A stretch of 44,475 nucleotides of DNA from JAEUMD01 sp964559355. GTDB taxonomy: Bacteria; Pseudomonadota; Alphaproteobacteria; Rhizobiales; Hyphomicrobiaceae. The translations under genes were made by a program, and so were the position numbers. The stretch spans positions 1 through 44,475 of the forward strand of contig CAZLHQ010000008.1 in assembly GCA_964559355.1 (NCBI GenBank), given 5' to 3'. Shown in pieces: positions 35,501 through 43,804 of the stretch (position 1 is the stretch's first letter; every line of letters starts with the position of its first letter). The notes beneath the pieces were generated by a model. It was not told the DNA's origin. It was given only the letters and a program-made list of their open reading frames with translations, and searched no databases.

Positions 35501-37951
35501 TATGCCGACGGCACCACCGGGCCAGCCAGTGCTGGCCATATCGTCGTCGCCGGCAACGAAGGCCATGATTTCATCATTGCCGGTCTCGGCGATGACACCG
35601 TTTACGGCGATGACGGCAATGACACCATTCAAGGTGGCCAAGGCAACGACCATCTGTTCGGAGGCGCGGGCGACGACCTGATCCTCGACGACGAGAACGA
35701 CGACTTCATCTCCGGCGGCGCAGGCAACGATCGCATCTTTGCTGGCGCCGGTGTCCTAGACACCTTGTTTGGCGACGAGGGCGACGACGAGCTTCACGGC
35801 GGCGACGGCATTGACGAAGTGATTGGTGGACCTGGCGACGATTTGCTCTATGGAGACGGCGACACCGATGTGTTGTTCGGTGGCGAAGGTAATGACTTCG
35901 CGGAAGGTGGTGACAGTGTTGACGAGATCTGGACCCAGGAGGGCAATGACTGGCTGCGCGGCGGTGTTGGCGACGACCACTTGAATGGTGGCGCAGGCAA
36001 CGATCTGCTCGAGGGCGGGGTCGGCGCAGCAGCAAACGACGGCGACCGTCTGATCGGCGAGGGCGGGCTTGACTTCGGCATTGCCGCAGTTGTCGACACC
36101 GGGTTCGATGTCGGCTCGTACGAAGATGTCAATATCGCGATTACCGCGAATCTCGACACCAGCAATCAGAACGGTACGGGTGGTCTTCTCGACACCTACG
36201 CCGGCATCGATGGCCTCGTGGGCTCACGCTTTAACGACAACCTTACCGGGGCAGATACTGCAACGATAACGTCCAACGGCGTCAACAACCTCCTTGTCGG
36301 CGGCGGTGGTGACGATGTGCTCACCGGCCTCGGTGGCGACGACCAGATCTTCGGCGACAGTGTCACGGTCAAGAACGACCTGTCGGTCTATCTCGGGCCG
36401 GCATCGGGCTATACGACCATAACGAACTGGAAGAATACGGGCGATGACCGGCCAGACTTCGCCGCGCAGGGTGGTCTTGGCCACTTCCTGGGCGAACCTG
36501 GTGTGGCGGGAGCGGCGGACAAGGTCGTGTTCAGCGGCAACTGGGCCGACTACACAATCACGGAGGAAAGCGGCGGCTTTAGATTAGTCGACACGCGCGG
36601 CATCGACAGCACAGCAGTCGGTGACTTCGTCAAGGACGTGGAGCTGTTCCAGTTCGCCGATGGCACGCGCACGGCAGCGCAGCTCTTCAATCAGGCGCCG
36701 ACGGACATCCAGTGGAATGCAACAGTGCCCGGCGGATCGCTGCCTGGCAATGGCCTGCTCGGCACGCTCGCGACGGTCGATCCCGACAACACGACGCCGT
36801 TCACGTATTCCACGACATCGCCGTCGCCTATCGGGTTCACGTTGAACCCGACCACGGGTGCAATCACCCGCACTGGCGGAAACCTGGGAACAAATCAAAC
36901 CTATACCTTCAATCTCAGGACGACGGACGCTGGCGGCAAAACCTTCGACGAAACAATACGCATTTTGACTGGCAACGGCAGCTCCAACACGCTCAACGGC
37001 AACAATGGCGACGACATCATCTACGCCAACGGCAACAATGACACGCTGAACGGCCTTGGCGGCAACGACACGCTGTTCGGCCAGTCCGGCAACGACACGC
37101 TCGACGGCGGCGATGGCAACGACGTGCTCAACGGCGGCGGCGGCACCGACACTGCCACCTATGCCACGGCGACCGCGGGTGTCGCTGTCTCGCTGGCAAT
37201 CACTACTCAGCAGGACACCGGCGGCTCGGGCCTCGATACGCTGGCCAGCATCGAGAACCTGACCGGCAGTGCCTCCGCCGATACGTTGACCGGAAATGCC
37301 GGCGCCAACACGATCGATGGCGGCGCAGGTATCGACACACTGAATGGCGGAGCCGGCGGCGACATCCTGATCGGCGGTGCGGGCGCGGACACCATCGATA
37401 CGGGCGCCGCCAATGACAATGTCCGCGACCTCATCCGGATGAGCGTGGTCGCCGACTATGGCGACACCGTCTCGAACTTCGACGCCAACAACACCTCTTC
37501 GGACGATCGGGTCGAATTCGGTGGGGCGCTTGCTACGACCTTCAACGACGGAGGCTTCGCCAATTTCACCAGCATCAACTTTGCTCAGGGCAACAATGGT
37601 GGCGGAACTGTCAATGCGAACATCACGGCAACGACTTTCTTTGGGCCAAGCCGCACCGAAGCACTTTTGCTTTCAGGAGCCGGCGCGGAAGGTGTGGCCA
37701 ATGCAGACCTCTCCAATGCAGCGCTGGTCGCCGCTGCCTTCAACGCCGAGTTCGTGATCACGTCCAACAACGGTGACGACGCGCTGCTCGTCATCAACGA
37801 TACAGGCGCCGGCAACAACGACTTTGCGGTCTATCAGTGGGTGCAGGCGAATGCCGGTGGCGGCAACGAGATCGACGCCACCGAGCTGACGCTGATCGGC
37901 ATCTATCGCGGCAATGCGACTGCGGACGCCAACAACTTCGGGCTGTTCTGA
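32597..37951 (+). CDS. RTX-type animal haem peroxidase, type I secreted
   Basis: A 1784-residue protein from ATG 32597 (GGAGAA upstream). Residues ~150-750 form an animal-type haem peroxidase domain. Expected residues are present: Asp192-His193 in GQFFDHGLD (distal His and covalent-haem Asp), Arg470 and Glu473 in GRANEN (catalytic Arg and covalent-haem Glu), HHVFHEEHN (481-489), His627 in RLGHSML (proximal His), and NIARGRDVNLPTW. RTX nonapeptide repeats (GGxGxDxxx) fill ~985-1145 and ~1460-1610. A cadherin/Ig-like domain lies at ~1366-1455. The C-terminal ~170 residues resemble a type I secretion signal region. There is no signal peptide. Related proteins oxidise halides or, for the alphaproteobacterial MopA-type, Mn(II). 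The exporter genes follow directly. Confidence 0.92.
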   Translation: MAITLNRSDLDFLLRQVTINYLKPDPNNPGQFIATDIFNYSALANALDPSGLREVSGANNNLVGGFWDPTANGGQGAWIAGPNTTWGQASQPFLNLSVGQTSTSAPVSAYNDPGTAVTDASPRLISSLVSTMYTSGEYANPAVIDVATNGLPGAEFAGLTVNGTDTAFVANAGVLGGGRYNGWFVAFGQFFDHGLDFVNRDTDSNAKIYVKLSPNDPLYADAALGADHIPGTADDYAITLTRAAVANAGDAGGDGIFGTGDDALHSAGADGILGNADDIYSKPQFINQTGLLIDQSQTYGSHQSVNALIREYDASGNPTGRVVSGNTAVLDTVSTADDVDAKGLATWADIKTNALRIGIELIDPGINPSTGQFTSALNDLTNAPVLRVDPTGRLLFTPDGGSLWRSDSVVIGPQAADDPFVRNADGTVMRTGQNMLIDFNLFIDTDTVTPGVQIDMQAALDAHIITGDGRANENIGLTSVHHVFHEEHNSLVVNIKTTLLKEALLANDLTVLNGTVGDPSGGWTTTAIAAGFGNVVGVAGLAGNAAAIETFFANQGAVDAALASISWNGERLFQAARLITESEYNHIAIDQYIGTLYGALPEFVSYSSDINPGVSLEFSQAVFRLGHSMLTETFAVTDPNTGNDLRLLDMFLNPTLYQEIGPQALAQGLTLTLGNEVDEFVTPALQQSLLGQPLDLATINIARGRDVNLPTWNEFRDQLYKQYIQNTNNTNSSALAPYTSWADVFDHLKNPLTGVNFIAAYARGDGNLTDGINPLTDAIIQARIDYENGAVTIDVLRDAAQALYDAYLNASDLNHDEALAFMEGAPFFNTGTGQWEFTGADQGFWDIDLWIGGLAERPLFDGPLGTTFSYVILDFAQRQQDGDRFYYLYRTPMGTNLGDEIINNQFNNLVMENTGLLHVNGEVFIREDARFELDGIDTDGAGLDVGLTDVDANSDINDYFNAASQIITYADGTTGPASAGHIVVAGNEGHDFIIAGLGDDTVYGDDGNDTIQGGQGNDHLFGGAGDDLILDDENDDFISGGAGNDRIFAGAGVLDTLFGDEGDDELHGGDGIDEVIGGPGDDLLYGDGDTDVLFGGEGNDFAEGGDSVDEIWTQEGNDWLRGGVGDDHLNGGAGNDLLEGGVGAAANDGDRLIGEGGLDFGIAAVVDTGFDVGSYEDVNIAITANLDTSNQNGTGGLLDTYAGIDGLVGSRFNDNLTGADTATITSNGVNNLLVGGGGDDVLTGLGGDDQIFGDSVTVKNDLSVYLGPASGYTTITNWKNTGDDRPDFAAQGGLGHFLGEPGVAGAADKVVFSGNWADYTITEESGGFRLVDTRGIDSTAVGDFVKDVELFQFADGTRTAAQLFNQAPTDIQWNATVPGGSLPGNGLLGTLATVDPDNTTPFTYSTTSPSPIGFTLNPTTGAITRTGGNLGTNQTYTFNLRTTDAGGKTFDETIRILTGNGSSNTLNGNNGDDIIYANGNNDTLNGLGGNDTLFGQSGNDTLDGGDGNDVLNGGGGTDTATYATATAGVAVSLAITTQQDTGGSGLDTLASIENLTGSASADTLTGNAGANTIDGGAGIDTLNGGAGGDILIGGAGADTIDTGAANDNVRDLIRMSVVADYGDTVSNFDANNTSSDDRVEFGGALATTFNDGGFANFTSINFAQGNNGGGTVNANITATTFFGPSRTEALLLSGAGAEGVANADLSNAALVAAAFNAEFVITSNNGDDALLVINDTGAGNNDFAVYQWVQANAGGGNEIDATELTLIGIYRGNATADANNFGLF

Positions 37952-37958
37952 AACGACA

Positions 37959-37985
37959 GGCTCGCCGGACGTCCACCGGCGAGCC
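37959..37985 (+). terminator. Strong stem-loop between peroxidase and exporter genes
   Basis: GGCTCGCCGG (37959-37968) pairs perfectly with CCGGCGAGCC (37976-37985) around a 7-base loop, seven bases after the peroxidase stop codon. No T-run follows, so it is more likely a partial terminator or mRNA-stabilising hairpin. It would let the substrate be made in excess of its exporter. Confidence 0.7.
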
Positions 37986-38082
37986 CGTCTATCGAGCGTA
38001 GCGGTGTGCCGGAACTCGCGCGGCCCGGACACCGCCGTTGCCTTCGTCGACGGCCGACGCGACGTTTGACAGGTCTGCCCGC

Positions 38083-39786
38083 ATGAAAAAAACGATTCCA
38101 ACGTATGAGGCGAAGTCAGCGCTCAACGGCTATTCGAAGTATTGCCTGATTTTGTTTTCGATCTCAGGCTTGTTGAATATCCTGGCCCTCACCGGTTCAC
38201 TCTACATGCTCCAGATCTACGACCGGGTGCTGGCGAGCCGGAGCGTTCCGACGCTTATCGCGCTCTCCGTGCTTGCCGGCGGCCTTTATGTTTTCTATGG
38301 CGTTCTCGACGTTCTGCGCAGCCAAATCCTCGTCAGGCTCGGCGGGCGGCTCGATCAGCGTCTAACCCCGCTGGCACATACCGCCGCACTGGTGCTGCCG
38401 CTGCGTGGCGCTTCCGCGGCCGAATCGACCCAACCCATCCGTGACGTCGACAGTATGCGCGCATTCCTGGCAGGACAGGGTCCGGGAGCGATTTTCGATC
38501 TGCCGTGGATGCCGCTTTACGTCGCCTTCACGTACATGCTGAACCCGTGGCTCGGCGCGCTGGCTCTTGGCGGCATGAGCCTGCATGTGCTGATCGCCTG
38601 GATCAGCGAGCGGTATGGCAACGCGCGCGCGCAGGAGACTGTGCGCAACAATATGCACCGGAACACGATCCTCGACGCGCATGTGCGCAACGCGGAGGTG
38701 CTGAAGGCGATGGGACTCGGCGAGGGCGCCAACCGGCGCTTCGAGAAAGCAAGCACCCAGTTCCTCAACACGCAAGCTCGCATGAGTGATTTCACCAGCC
38801 TGCTGCTTGGCATCTCCAAGGTGCTGCGCATGGTCCTGCAATCGGCGCTGCTCGGTGTTGGCGCCTATCTCGCAATCCGTGGCGAGATCACACCAGGCGC
38901 GATCATCGCCGCATCGATCGCGGGCACCCGGGCCGTTGCGCCGGTCGAGCTCGCCATTGCCAATTGGCGCGGCTTCGTGGGGGCGCGGCAGGGCTATCGC
39001 CGGCTCCAGCAGACACTGGCGACCATTCCTGCGCGGCAGGATGTGCTCGAGCTGTCGCCGCCATCGAACAGCCTGACGCTCGAATCCGTATCCGTCGGCA
39101 TTCCGGGCTCGCACCGCGTGGTGCTGTCGGATGTCTCATTCGCGCTCACCGCGGGGCAGGCGCTCGGGGTTATCGGGCCGAGCGCGTCGGGCAAGTCGTC
39201 GCTCGTTCGCTCGATGATAGGGGTGTGGCCGGTGGCGCGCGGTACCGTGCGGATCGACGGCGCCGCGCTTGATCGCTGGCAGCCCGAGGCGCTCGGCCGC
39301 AGCATTGGCTATCTGCCTCAGGATGTCGAGCTGTTCGATGGGACGATTACCGAGAACATATGCCGTTTCGAGGACAACCCGGACAGCCGCGCGGTGCTTG
39401 CTGCTGCTGCTGCCGCTGGCGTGCACGAGATGATTTTGCGCCTGCCCGAGGGCTATGAGACGCGCGTCGGGCCGTCGGGAAGCGCCTTATCGGCCGGCCA
39501 GCGCCAGCGCGTCGCGCTCGCCCGCGCACTCTATCGTGAGCCGTTCCTCACCGTACTCGACGAGCCGAACTCCAATCTCGATAGTGAAGGCGAAATGGCA
39601 CTCGCTGCTGCGATCCAGTCCGTGCGGGCCCGCGGCGGAATTCTCGTCGTCGTTTCGCATCGGCCGAGCGTGCTTGCAGCCGTTGATCTGATCGCCGTGA
39701 TCGGCCACGGCCAGCTTTCGGCAATTGGATCGAAGGACGACGTCCTGCGCAAGGCGCTGAGACCAACGGCAGTAGGTGCAACATGA
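38083..39786 (+). CDS. Type I secretion ABC transporter for the RTX peroxidase
   Basis: A 567-residue PrtD-type exporter. ATG 38083 is preferred; a TTG at 38038 would add 15 unusual residues. The six-helix membrane half starts with YSKYCLILFSISGLLNILAL and includes YDRVLASRS. The ATPase half has Walker A GPSASGKSS (~365), a variant signature LSAGQRQRVALARAL (~469; Ala in place of the first Gly of LSGGQ) and Walker B TVLDEPNSNLD. There is no C39 domain. It is separated from the peroxidase gene by the stem-loop and ~100 bases, and overlaps the membrane-fusion gene by four bases (ATGA). Homologous to the transporter at 15100, so the two systems look like paralogues with separate cargoes. Confidence 0.93.
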   Translation: MKKTIPTYEAKSALNGYSKYCLILFSISGLLNILALTGSLYMLQIYDRVLASRSVPTLIALSVLAGGLYVFYGVLDVLRSQILVRLGGRLDQRLTPLAHTAALVLPLRGASAAESTQPIRDVDSMRAFLAGQGPGAIFDLPWMPLYVAFTYMLNPWLGALALGGMSLHVLIAWISERYGNARAQETVRNNMHRNTILDAHVRNAEVLKAMGLGEGANRRFEKASTQFLNTQARMSDFTSLLLGISKVLRMVLQSALLGVGAYLAIRGEITPGAIIAASIAGTRAVAPVELAIANWRGFVGARQGYRRLQQTLATIPARQDVLELSPPSNSLTLESVSVGIPGSHRVVLSDVSFALTAGQALGVIGPSASGKSSLVRSMIGVWPVARGTVRIDGAALDRWQPEALGRSIGYLPQDVELFDGTITENICRFEDNPDSRAVLAAAAAAGVHEMILRLPEGYETRVGPSGSALSAGQRQRVALARALYREPFLTVLDEPNSNLDSEGEMALAAAIQSVRARGGILVVVSHRPSVLAAVDLIAVIGHGQLSAIGSKDDVLRKALRPTAVGAT

Positions 39787-41141
39787 CCGAACAAGCATCT
39801 GTCACTCCGCTGCCGCCCGCAAAATCCAGGCAGACGGAACGCGCATCGCAACCACCTGCATTCTCTCGTGGCCTTGCCGTGCGGGTGTGGATCGCTTTCC
39901 TCGCAACCATTCTGATCTTCGGTGGCGTGGGAGTATGGCTCGCAACGGCGCAGATCGCGGGCGCGATCATCGCATCGGGTGTCGTCGTTGTGGAAAGCAA
40001 CGTCAAGCGCGTTCAGCATTCGGCCGGAGGAATTGTCGGCGAAATCCTTGTGAAGAACGGCGATCACGTCACGCCCGGGCAGGTCGTCGTCCGTCTTGAT
40101 GATACGCAGACCCGGGCGGCGCTCGGGATCGTCGTGTCGCAATTGATCGAGCTGCGTGGCCGCAAAGCAAGGCTCACCGCCGAGCGCGACGATGCGACAA
40201 CCATCGAGTATCCAGAGGGCTTCGAGAATGATGGGCCCAGTTCCGCACGCGTGGCCGCTGGCGAGCGCGAGCTTTTGGAATCGCGGCGGCTCATATTGCA
40301 GGTGCAGAAATCGCAGCTCGGCGAGCGCATCGAGCAGCTCACTCTCGAAGGACGCGGGCTCACGTCGCAGCACGATGCGAAAGTCACCGAGTTGAAGCTC
40401 GTGCGAGAGGAACTGGGCCGGCTGCGGGACCTCTACCAGAAGAACCTGGTTGCCGTGACGCGCATCCTTGCGATGCAGCGCGAGGAAGCGCGCATAAATG
40501 GCGAGCAGGGTGCCTTGCTCGCGCAGATCGGGCGGTCCGGCGGCCAGATTGCCGAGATCAAGGTTCAGATCGCCAATCTCGAGCAGACCATGCGCACCGA
40601 AGCGCAGAAGGAATTGCGCGAGGTCGAGGGCCGGATTGCGGAACTCGAGGAGCGCCGCGTGGCAGCCGAGGACCAGCTCAAGCGTATCGACATTCGTGCG
40701 CCTCAGGGCGGAATGGTCCATGAGCTCGGGGTGCATACCGTCGGGGGTGTGATTGGGCCGGCGGAGACGCTGATGCAAGTCGTGCCGACCGGTGAGACGC
40801 TGGCCGTCGAGATCAGACTGGCGCCGACCGATATCGACCAGGCGACCATCGGGCAGACGGCCACGTTGCGTTTCGTGGCCTTCAACCAGCGCACGACGCC
40901 GGAGGTCTCAGGTGTCATCTCGCGGATTGGTGCGGATTCCTCCAAGGAAACCCAGACCGGAAACGCTTATTATACCGCACGCATAGGACTGGATGGGGAC
41001 ACCTTGAGCCGATTGGGCGCCGTCAAGCTGCTGCCGGGAATGCCGGTCGAGGCTTACATCACGACAACCCAACGCAGCGCGCTGTCGTTTTTCTTAAAGC
41101 CATTCGAAGACCAGATAAGGCACGTCTTCGTCGAGGAATGA
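39783..41141 (+). CDS. Type I secretion membrane-fusion protein for the RTX peroxidase
   Basis: A 452-residue HlyD/PrtE-type adaptor. It has a Pro/Ser-rich cytoplasmic head, one membrane helix (~40-60, VWIAFLATILIFGGVGVWLA), a lipoyl half (VESNVKRVQHSAGGIVGEILVKNGDHV), a coiled-coil hairpin (~100-310), a second lipoyl half (IDIRAPQGGMVHELGVHTVGGV) and a C-terminal barrel (LLPGMPVEAYITT). The start overlaps the ABC stop (ATGA). It would complete the tripartite exporter with an unlinked TolC-like protein. Confidence 0.93.
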   Translation: MTEQASVTPLPPAKSRQTERASQPPAFSRGLAVRVWIAFLATILIFGGVGVWLATAQIAGAIIASGVVVVESNVKRVQHSAGGIVGEILVKNGDHVTPGQVVVRLDDTQTRAALGIVVSQLIELRGRKARLTAERDDATTIEYPEGFENDGPSSARVAAGERELLESRRLILQVQKSQLGERIEQLTLEGRGLTSQHDAKVTELKLVREELGRLRDLYQKNLVAVTRILAMQREEARINGEQGALLAQIGRSGGQIAEIKVQIANLEQTMRTEAQKELREVEGRIAELEERRVAAEDQLKRIDIRAPQGGMVHELGVHTVGGVIGPAETLMQVVPTGETLAVEIRLAPTDIDQATIGQTATLRFVAFNQRTTPEVSGVISRIGADSSKETQTGNAYYTARIGLDGDTLSRLGAVKLLPGMPVEAYITTTQRSALSFFLKPFEDQIRHVFVEE

Positions 41142-41206
41142 ACCGCTGTCCATTCGATAGCATCCTCGTGCCTGTATGAGGCGCCGTCACGACCCAAGTG
41201 GATCGA

Positions 41207-41884
41207 TCAGAATCGAACCTGCTCCAGTGTGATGGCGCGGATCGGTTGCTCGAGAATGTAGGCGCCGTTGTCGTCTCGCTGCGCGGCCGCCTGGAACGCA
41301 GCTTCGATCTCGGGGCGCTTGGCGGCAATGACCGAACGACGGTCTGCGTCGGCATCGATGACGCGCTGAAGGAACGGCTCGATCGTCGGAAACTTATCGC
41401 GGCGAACGATGTCGCACCGCGAGGTTTCTTGAAGCCGCCCCGATGAAACAGCCCGTGCGATCGCGTCTTGAGCAGCCGCACGGATCTCGGTCTCATCCTC
41501 GATCGGGCGTAGCGCGGCGAAGAATGTGCCTTCGGCCAACGGCTCGATGATGACGATCTTGCCGCCGGGCTTGACGACCCGCGCGACCTCGACGAGTGCG
41601 GCGTCCATCAGTTCCACGGGTACGTGGTGGAACGAATTCAGGAGCACCGCCGCATCGAAGGCACCATCGGCAAATGGCAACTTCTCTGCGCCGGCTGTTT
41701 CGATGCGCAAATCAGAAGATGAACCGTTCTGCGTTAGCGTCGCGGCTGCCGGGTCGACGCCGATCGCATCAGCGCCGTGTTCCGCCAGCCTCCGCAACAA
41801 GGCGCCTTTCCCGCACCCGACATCGAGGATGCGTTTGCCGGCAATGGGGGCAAGCTCCTGCACGATCAGCGTTACAACGTCCAT
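41207..41884 (-). CDS. Class I SAM-dependent methyltransferase
   Basis: A 225-residue Rossmann-fold methyltransferase of the Methyltransf_11 type. Motif I is ILDVGCGKGALLRRL (~19-33), motif II the acidic GVDPAAAT, and motif IV FDAAVLLNSFHHVP (~77-90); the post-motif VARVVKPGGKIVIIEP is clear. The substrate cannot be told. It is the last gene of the minus-strand operon, 19 bases after the TRAP binding-protein gene, which suggests a modification of a small organic acid or CoA-linked product, but this is weak. It converges on the exporter operon, 65 bases away. Confidence 0.85.
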   Translation of the reverse strand: MDVVTLIVQELAPIAGKRILDVGCGKGALLRRLAEHGADAIGVDPAAATLTQNGSSSDLRIETAGAEKLPFADGAFDAAVLLNSFHHVPVELMDAALVEVARVVKPGGKIVIIEPLAEGTFFAALRPIEDETEIRAAAQDAIARAVSSGRLQETSRCDIVRRDKFPTIEPFLQRVIDADADRRSVIAAKRPEIEAAFQAAAQRDDNGAYILEQPIRAITLEQVRF

Positions 41885-41903
41885 GGCTTGCCCCTATCGC
41901 TTT

Positions 41904-42932
41904 TTACTTCGTCGGCTTGAAGCCGGTTGTCTTGTAGATTGACTCCATCAGGTCCTTGCCGACGCGGCCAGCCATTTCCTGGTGCACAGCCGCGGCACCC
42001 GCTGCCCACGCCTTGCGCTCTTGCGCAGTTGGCGTCGAAAGCTCGATCTTGCCGGATTTTTTCATCTCCGCGACGGCGTCGTCGTTGTCCTTTTGCGCGA
42101 CCTCGTTGGCGTGCACGGTGGCTTCCGCCATCGCCTTCTCGAGCTTAGTCCTGATGTCGGCCGGCAGGCCTTCCCAGAATTTCTTGTTGGTGATTACAGC
42201 GTATCCGATGTAGCCGTGGTCGGTGAAAACACCGTACTTCTGCACCTCGTGCGTTTTCTGGGTGTAGACGTTCGATGGCGTATTTTCAGTGCCATCGACG
42301 ACGCCGGTTTGCAGCCCTTGATAGACCTCCGAGAAGGCCATGACTTGCGGCAGTGCACCCCAGGCCTTCATCTGCGACTCGAGCACCTTCGACGACTGAA
42401 TCCTGAGCTTCAGCCCCAGCATGTCCTCGGGTGTCTTGAACGGCTTGTTCGCGGTCATCATCTTGAAGCCGTTGTCCCAGTAGGCAAGACCAAGGACACT
42501 TTTCGACTCCAGGCTCTTCAACATGGACTTGCCGATCTCGCCATCAGTGATCTTGCGCAGCGCCGCCTTGTCCGGAAAAATGAACGGCAAATCGAAGACC
42601 TCGAACTCCTTTGCCCCCAGCGGCCCGAACTTGGCCAGCGAGGGAGCGAGCATCTGCACGGCGCCGAGCTGCAGCGCCTCGACCTCCTCCTTGTCCTTGT
42701 AGAGCTGTGAGTTGGGGTAGACCTCGACCTTAACCGCTCCGTCGGTGTACTTCTCGGCAAGCTCCTTGAATTTTTCGGCACCCTTGCCTTTCGGCGTCTG
42801 CGGCGCAACCACATGGCTGAATTTGATGATGATCGGGTCGGCTGCCCGCGCCGAGCCAGGTGCAAACAGCAGTGCCGCTGCCAAGCCCGCGGTTGCAAAT
42901 CCAAGTGTCGATCGTCCAGAGAATGTCGTCAT
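41904..42932 (-). CDS. dctP: TRAP transporter solute-binding protein (DctP family)
   Basis: A 342-residue periplasmic receptor. ATG 42932 is preceded by GGGAGG; a longer frame to 43004 lacks a start signal. The signal peptide is at ~1-26 (ending SARA). DctP-family landmarks are FSHVVAPQTPKGKGAEKF near the N-terminus, the substrate-carboxylate-binding Arg in GLKLRIQSS, and QTGVVDGTENTPSNVYTQ. The family binds C4-dicarboxylates and related organic acids. No DctQ or DctM membrane genes are in the window, so it either works with distant ones or they lie upstream of the window's right end. It lies 37 bases after the lyase-like gene. Confidence 0.9.
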   Translation of the reverse strand: MTTFSGRSTLGFATAGLAAALLFAPGSARAADPIIIKFSHVVAPQTPKGKGAEKFKELAEKYTDGAVKVEVYPNSQLYKDKEEVEALQLGAVQMLAPSLAKFGPLGAKEFEVFDLPFIFPDKAALRKITDGEIGKSMLKSLESKSVLGLAYWDNGFKMMTANKPFKTPEDMLGLKLRIQSSKVLESQMKAWGALPQVMAFSEVYQGLQTGVVDGTENTPSNVYTQKTHEVQKYGVFTDHGYIGYAVITNKKFWEGLPADIRTKLEKAMAEATVHANEVAQKDNDDAVAEMKKSGKIELSTPTAQERKAWAAGAAAVHQEMAGRVGKDLMESIYKTTGFKPTK

Positions 42933-42969
42933 GCGTTCCTCCCAGTCTCTCGTTGATGTTTGATGGTAA

Positions 42970-43788
42970 TCAGGTTGCTGGTTGCTGCTGGATTCGACGG
43001 GCACGCGCGACGACCGGTGCGTCGATCATCTGCCCGTCGAGTTGAAATGCCCCGGGGTTGCGCTCCGCCGCACCAACCACCTTGGCGGCCCACGCTCGCT
43101 CTGCGTCGGTCGGCCGAAACGCCGCGTTGACCGTGGCGCATTGAAGCGGATGGATGCAAAGCATGCCGCCAAAGCCGCTGTCGCGTGCAAAGGTCGCGGT
43201 TCGGGAAAGCCCTTCGTTGTCCTTGATGCTCGTGTGAACGCCATCGACTGGACTTGCACGGCCGGCCGCGCGCGATGCCACGACCATGTGATATCGAGCG
43301 GCATCGAGAATGCGGCTGCCTCCCTCGCTGCCGTGCCGGATGTCGAGGTCGAGCGCGAGATCGATGGTGCCGAGAATGAGGCACACCACAGATTGACTCC
43401 TCGCGATCTCGTCGAGGTTCGCAAGGCCAAGGGCGGATTCGACAATCGGCACGACCGCCTTACCCGAGACGCGACCGGCCGCTTCTGTTCGCGCGGAGTC
43501 CTCGGCCTTGGGCAGCACGATCCCCGCGATACCCGTGCGACGACACAACGCGAGATCGTCATCGTGCCATTCGGTGCCCGCAGCGTTCACCCGCACCAGC
43601 ACGTTGCTTGCAGCGCCTTCACCGAAGTGCTCGGCGATGGCGATGCGTGCCGACGCCTTGCTGGTCGGCAGCACCGCATCCTCGAGATCGATGATGATCG
43701 CGTCGGCACCGCTGCCGCGCGCCTTGGCAAAGCGCTCAGCACGGTCTCCCGGCACGAACAACATGCTTCTGGCTTGTTCGATTGTCAT
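42970..43788 (-). CDS. HpcH/HpaI-family CoA-ester lyase (CitE/Mcl type)
   Basis: A 272-residue TIM-barrel enzyme of the CitE/malyl-CoA lyase group. Motifs are SMLFVPGDRAERFAKA (N-terminal CoA-binding loop), IIIDLEDAV (acidic Mg2+ site), LVRVNAAGTEW (conserved Arg), IVLPKAE, VPIVESALGL, TIDLALDL, and the C-terminal DGVHTSIKDNEGL...IHPLQ signature. Such enzymes cleave or form (3S)-malyl-, citramalyl- or related CoA esters. The start at 43788 is 16 bases after the CoA-transferase stop; a longer frame to 44025 would lie inside that gene. Together with the CoA-transferase and the TRAP receptor it suggests uptake, CoA activation and cleavage of a C4-C5 hydroxy-dicarboxylate. Confidence 0.88.
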   Translation of the reverse strand: MTIEQARSMLFVPGDRAERFAKARGSGADAIIIDLEDAVLPTSKASARIAIAEHFGEGAASNVLVRVNAAGTEWHDDDLALCRRTGIAGIVLPKAEDSARTEAAGRVSGKAVVPIVESALGLANLDEIARSQSVVCLILGTIDLALDLDIRHGSEGGSRILDAARYHMVVASRAAGRASPVDGVHTSIKDNEGLSRTATFARDSGFGGMLCIHPLQCATVNAAFRPTDAERAWAAKVVGAAERNPGAFQLDGQMIDAPVVARARRIQQQPAT

Positions 43789-43804
43789 GGCGCTCTCGCT
43801 GGGC

